This document shows, one piece after another, positions 62,037-64,000 of a stretch of DNA of 64,000 nt. Position 1 is the stretch's first letter. Every line of letters begins with the position of its first letter. The stretch is from positions 124,001-188,000 of the forward strand of contig NZ_JBGCCT010000013.1 of assembly GCF_041260665.1 (NCBI RefSeq). The letters are read 5' to 3'. Position numbers and translations under genes: made by a program. The notes below the pieces were generated by a model. It had not been told where the DNA came from. It did no database searches and saw only the letters and a program-made list of their open reading frames with translations. The stretch is from Catenulispora sp. GP43 (lineage in GTDB: Bacteria > Actinomycetota > Actinomycetes > Streptomycetales > Catenulisporaceae).

Positions 62037-62876
62037 ATGATCGTGGTGACCGGTGCCACCGGAAACATAGGCAGGCCGCTGACCCAGGCGCTCGCCGACG
62101 CGGGCCAGGAGGTGACGGCGGTGTCGCGGCACGCCGCGCCGGTGCCGGCCGGCGTCCGCCACGTGGTGGCCGACCTGGCCGCGCCCGACAGCCTGAAGCC
62201 GGTCCTGACCGGGGCGAAGGCGCTGTTCCTGCTGCTGTCTGGCGACCTGCACGCGGTCGGGGCCAACCCGGCCGACGTCGTGAGGGCGGCGGCGCAGGCG
62301 GGAGTCCGGCGCCTGGTCCTGCTGTCGACCCAGGGCGTCGCGACCCGGCCGTTCGGCACGACGCGGATCAAGATGCTGGCGTTGGAGGACGTGGTGCGGA
62401 AGTCCGGCCTGGACTGGGCGATCCTGCGGCCCGGCGGCTTCGCCACCAACGCCCTGTGGTGGGCCGAGTCGGTGCGCACGCGGCAACTCGTCGCGGCGCC
62501 CTTCGGCGACACCGGCGTCCCGATCATCGACCCGACGGACATCGCCGAGGTCGCGGCGGCCTGCCTGGTGGACGACCGCCACACCGGCGGCGTGTACACA
62601 CTGACCGGCCCGGAGGTCATCACGCCGCGCGGGCAGACGGAGGCCATCGCCGCCGCACTGGGCACGCCGGTGCGCTTCCACGAGCTCACCCGCGCCGAGG
62701 CGAAGGCCTATATGACGCAGAGTATGCCGGGCGAGCTCGCCGACGACACGCTCGACATCCTCAGCGCGCCGAGCGAGGCCGAGCTGCAGATCAGCCCGGA
62801 TGTCGAGCGGGTGCTGGGGCGGGTGCCGCGGTCGTTCGGGGAGTGGGCGGCGCGGAACGTCGAGGCGTTTCGGTAG
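62037..62876 (+). CDS. NmrA-like NAD(P)-binding protein (atypical SDR)
   Basis: 279 residues. N-terminal VVTGATGNIGRPL binds NADP(H). AGVRRLVLLSTQGVA and LRPGGFATNALWW are typical of NmrA/quinone-reductase-like proteins that sense redox state or reduce quinones. AAGGAG lies seven bases before the ATG. Probably controlled by the divergent HxlR protein. Confidence 0.92.
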   Translation: MIVVTGATGNIGRPLTQALADAGQEVTAVSRHAAPVPAGVRHVVADLAAPDSLKPVLTGAKALFLLLSGDLHAVGANPADVVRAAAQAGVRRLVLLSTQGVATRPFGTTRIKMLALEDVVRKSGLDWAILRPGGFATNALWWAESVRTRQLVAAPFGDTGVPIIDPTDIAEVAAACLVDDRHTGGVYTLTGPEVITPRGQTEAIAAALGTPVRFHELTRAEAKAYMTQSMPGELADDTLDILSAPSEAELQISPDVERVLGRVPRSFGEWAARNVEAFR

Positions 62877-62956
62877 CGCGGGATAACAGGCCCGAAGCGT
62901 GGTAACGCGCAATCCGCTGCGGGTCGACAGCAAGTCTTCGCCAACGGCGACGGGAT

Positions 62957-63080
62957 GTGTTCCGTAAGCGGCCGCGATTCGTAGGCGGCCGCGAGCCGGA
63001 TCCCAGTGACCTGACCGATCCGCAGTGGAACTTGATCCGGCCGGTGATCGCGTGTCGCGGCACCGAGGCCGAACACCGCG
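62957..63080 (+). pseudogene. IS5-type transposase N-terminal fragment
   Basis: The frame encodes SDLTDPQWNLIRPVI, matching the first residues of IS5-group (DUF4096) transposases (SDLTDxQWxLIxPLL), then drifts. Only about 30 residues are recognisable. No inverted repeats or catalytic DDE part found nearby. Confidence 0.55.
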
Positions 63081-63111
63081 GGGGGTATGCGGTGGAACTC
63101 TGCTCCGCGGA

Positions 63112-63810
63112 TCAGGGTTCCGCGACGATCGTTGCGACGCCATAGAGATCACCGGTCTGCCGCTCGGCGACACTGCCGGCGGTCCGCACATGGATGGCGG
63201 GGATGCCGCCGGCCTGCGCCCCCTGCACGTCCGCGGTGAGACTGTCACCGATCATCCACACGCGCCGGGGCCACCGGGCCGCCGCCAGCGCAAGCCGGAA
63301 GGCTTCCGGATGCGGCTTCTCGTATCCGGTGACCGCCGAGTTGACCACTGCCGAGAACCGCGCTCGCAGCCCCAACGCCGCCAGCAGCCCGTCAAGCTCC
63401 GGCACATGGTTGGACACCAGAATGTGATCCCATCCTTGCTCAGACAGCGCGGTGAGCACCGGTAGCGTGTCATCGAACAGACGCCAACATCCCGGGTCGG
63501 GGTAGATCTCACGCACTGCGCCGGCGGCCAGGCGGGCAGTGTTGCTCGGCACGCCGAGCCGCTCCAGTGCGGCGGACAGAACAGCGGCCAGGTGCGCCCA
63601 CCACAGGTCGGGTGAGTTCAAGTGCGGGTGGCCGACCTCGTGCTCATGCCAGGGGAAACCCGCTGACAACTGCCCGGCGATGTCCGATCGCTCCAGGCCG
63701 TGGCCGACCGCGGCACCGTCGAGGGCCTGCAGCAGCGCGCCCGACCACATTCCTGGACGCTCTCCCAACGTCCCGTCGAAGTCCCACAGCAGAACTCCGA
63801 TGCCGGCCAT
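63112..63810 (-). CDS. HAD superfamily hydrolase
   Basis: 232 residues from ATG 63810. Motif I LLWDFDGTLGE (nucleophile Asp), motif II ILVSNH, motif III Lys in TGYEKPHPEAF, motif IV MIGDSLTADVQGA. A cytoplasmic phosphatase on a small substrate. An upstream in-frame Met is rejected because motif I normally lies within 10-15 residues of the start. Confidence 0.92.
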   Translation of the reverse strand: MAGIGVLLWDFDGTLGERPGMWSGALLQALDGAAVGHGLERSDIAGQLSAGFPWHEHEVGHPHLNSPDLWWAHLAAVLSAALERLGVPSNTARLAAGAVREIYPDPGCWRLFDDTLPVLTALSEQGWDHILVSNHVPELDGLLAALGLRARFSAVVNSAVTGYEKPHPEAFRLALAAARWPRRVWMIGDSLTADVQGAQAGGIPAIHVRTAGSVAERQTGDLYGVATIVAEP

Positions 63811-64000
63811 GGCCCACCGTCCCGTCTCCAACGTCATCAAGACCAGAATCAGGCAAAGTCTTCCCAACCGCTCGCTCAGGCTGTCAGCGCTGTCCCGACA
63901 ACATCTGGCAGGGCGCCGGCACTCTCGCCGCCTACGCGCAGCGGCTCGTCGCGGCGACCGCCGTGGGGCTTCTGGTGGGACTAGAAGGCCGGTGGCCTCC

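Noticed and set aside
63868-64000. Possible start of another gene at the right edge
   Set aside because: The short frames have no recognisable motif or ribosome binding site in the remaining bases.

Overview
The window is about 70% G+C with strong GC-third-position codon bias. It has GTG starts, stop/start overlaps, twin-arginine lipoprotein signals and LacI/CUT1 sugar cassettes. This points to a saprophytic actinomycete (Streptomyces- or Catenulispora-like; the genus cannot be fixed from this window). I see no rRNA, tRNA, CRISPR array, prophage or replication origin. Most of the window is devoted to finding, importing and breaking down plant and microbial polysaccharides.

Layout. 1-8964 (minus): a translationally coupled cluster of a DUF4132-like protein, a 1667-residue protein of unknown function, a MoxR-type AAA ATPase and a DUF5682 protein that runs off the left edge. 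9092-15670 (plus): an L-arabinose-type locus with a LacI regulator, a complete ribose/arabinose-type ABC importer and a secreted GH54 arabinofuranosidase with a CBM13 lectin domain. 15674-16882: decayed MFS and ArsR genes whose 5' ends have both been lost. 16915-19081 (minus): an unusual overlapping three-gene cassette (membrane protein, cupin-like protein, HD hydrolase). 19299-25479: a small secreted protein, a deaminase, an HxlR/SDR pair, a cation/proton antiporter, a GH114 endo-polygalactosaminidase and a secreted beta-helix protein. 25622-28744: aminopeptidase N and a hypothetical protein.

28951-36562: a DeoR-type regulator divergent from a CUT1 binding protein, two permeases, a double-SIS protein, a GH4 glycosidase and a PfkB kinase. 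I read this as catabolism of alpha-linked galactosaminides or galactosides, possibly fed by the secreted GH114 enzyme. 36609-40247: a LysR/SDR pair, an epoxide-hydrolase-like enzyme and a LysE exporter.

40261-61428: a hemicellulose and alpha-glucan region. It holds a GH13 amylase with two CBM20 domains, two near-identical binding proteins, GH43, a CE7 esterase, a GH31 alpha-xylosidase, two permeases, GH3, GH42 and a terminal LacI regulator. Six copies of a 14-bp palindrome close to TCGAAGCGCTTCGA lie in three promoter regions here, so the region looks like one regulon of the LacI protein encoded at its end. The enzyme set suits xyloglucan and xylan oligosaccharides. Neither CUT1 system encodes its own ATPase, so a shared MsiK-type ATPase elsewhere is implied.

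61570-64000: an HxlR/NmrA-like pair, a scrap of an IS5-type transposase and a HAD phosphatase.
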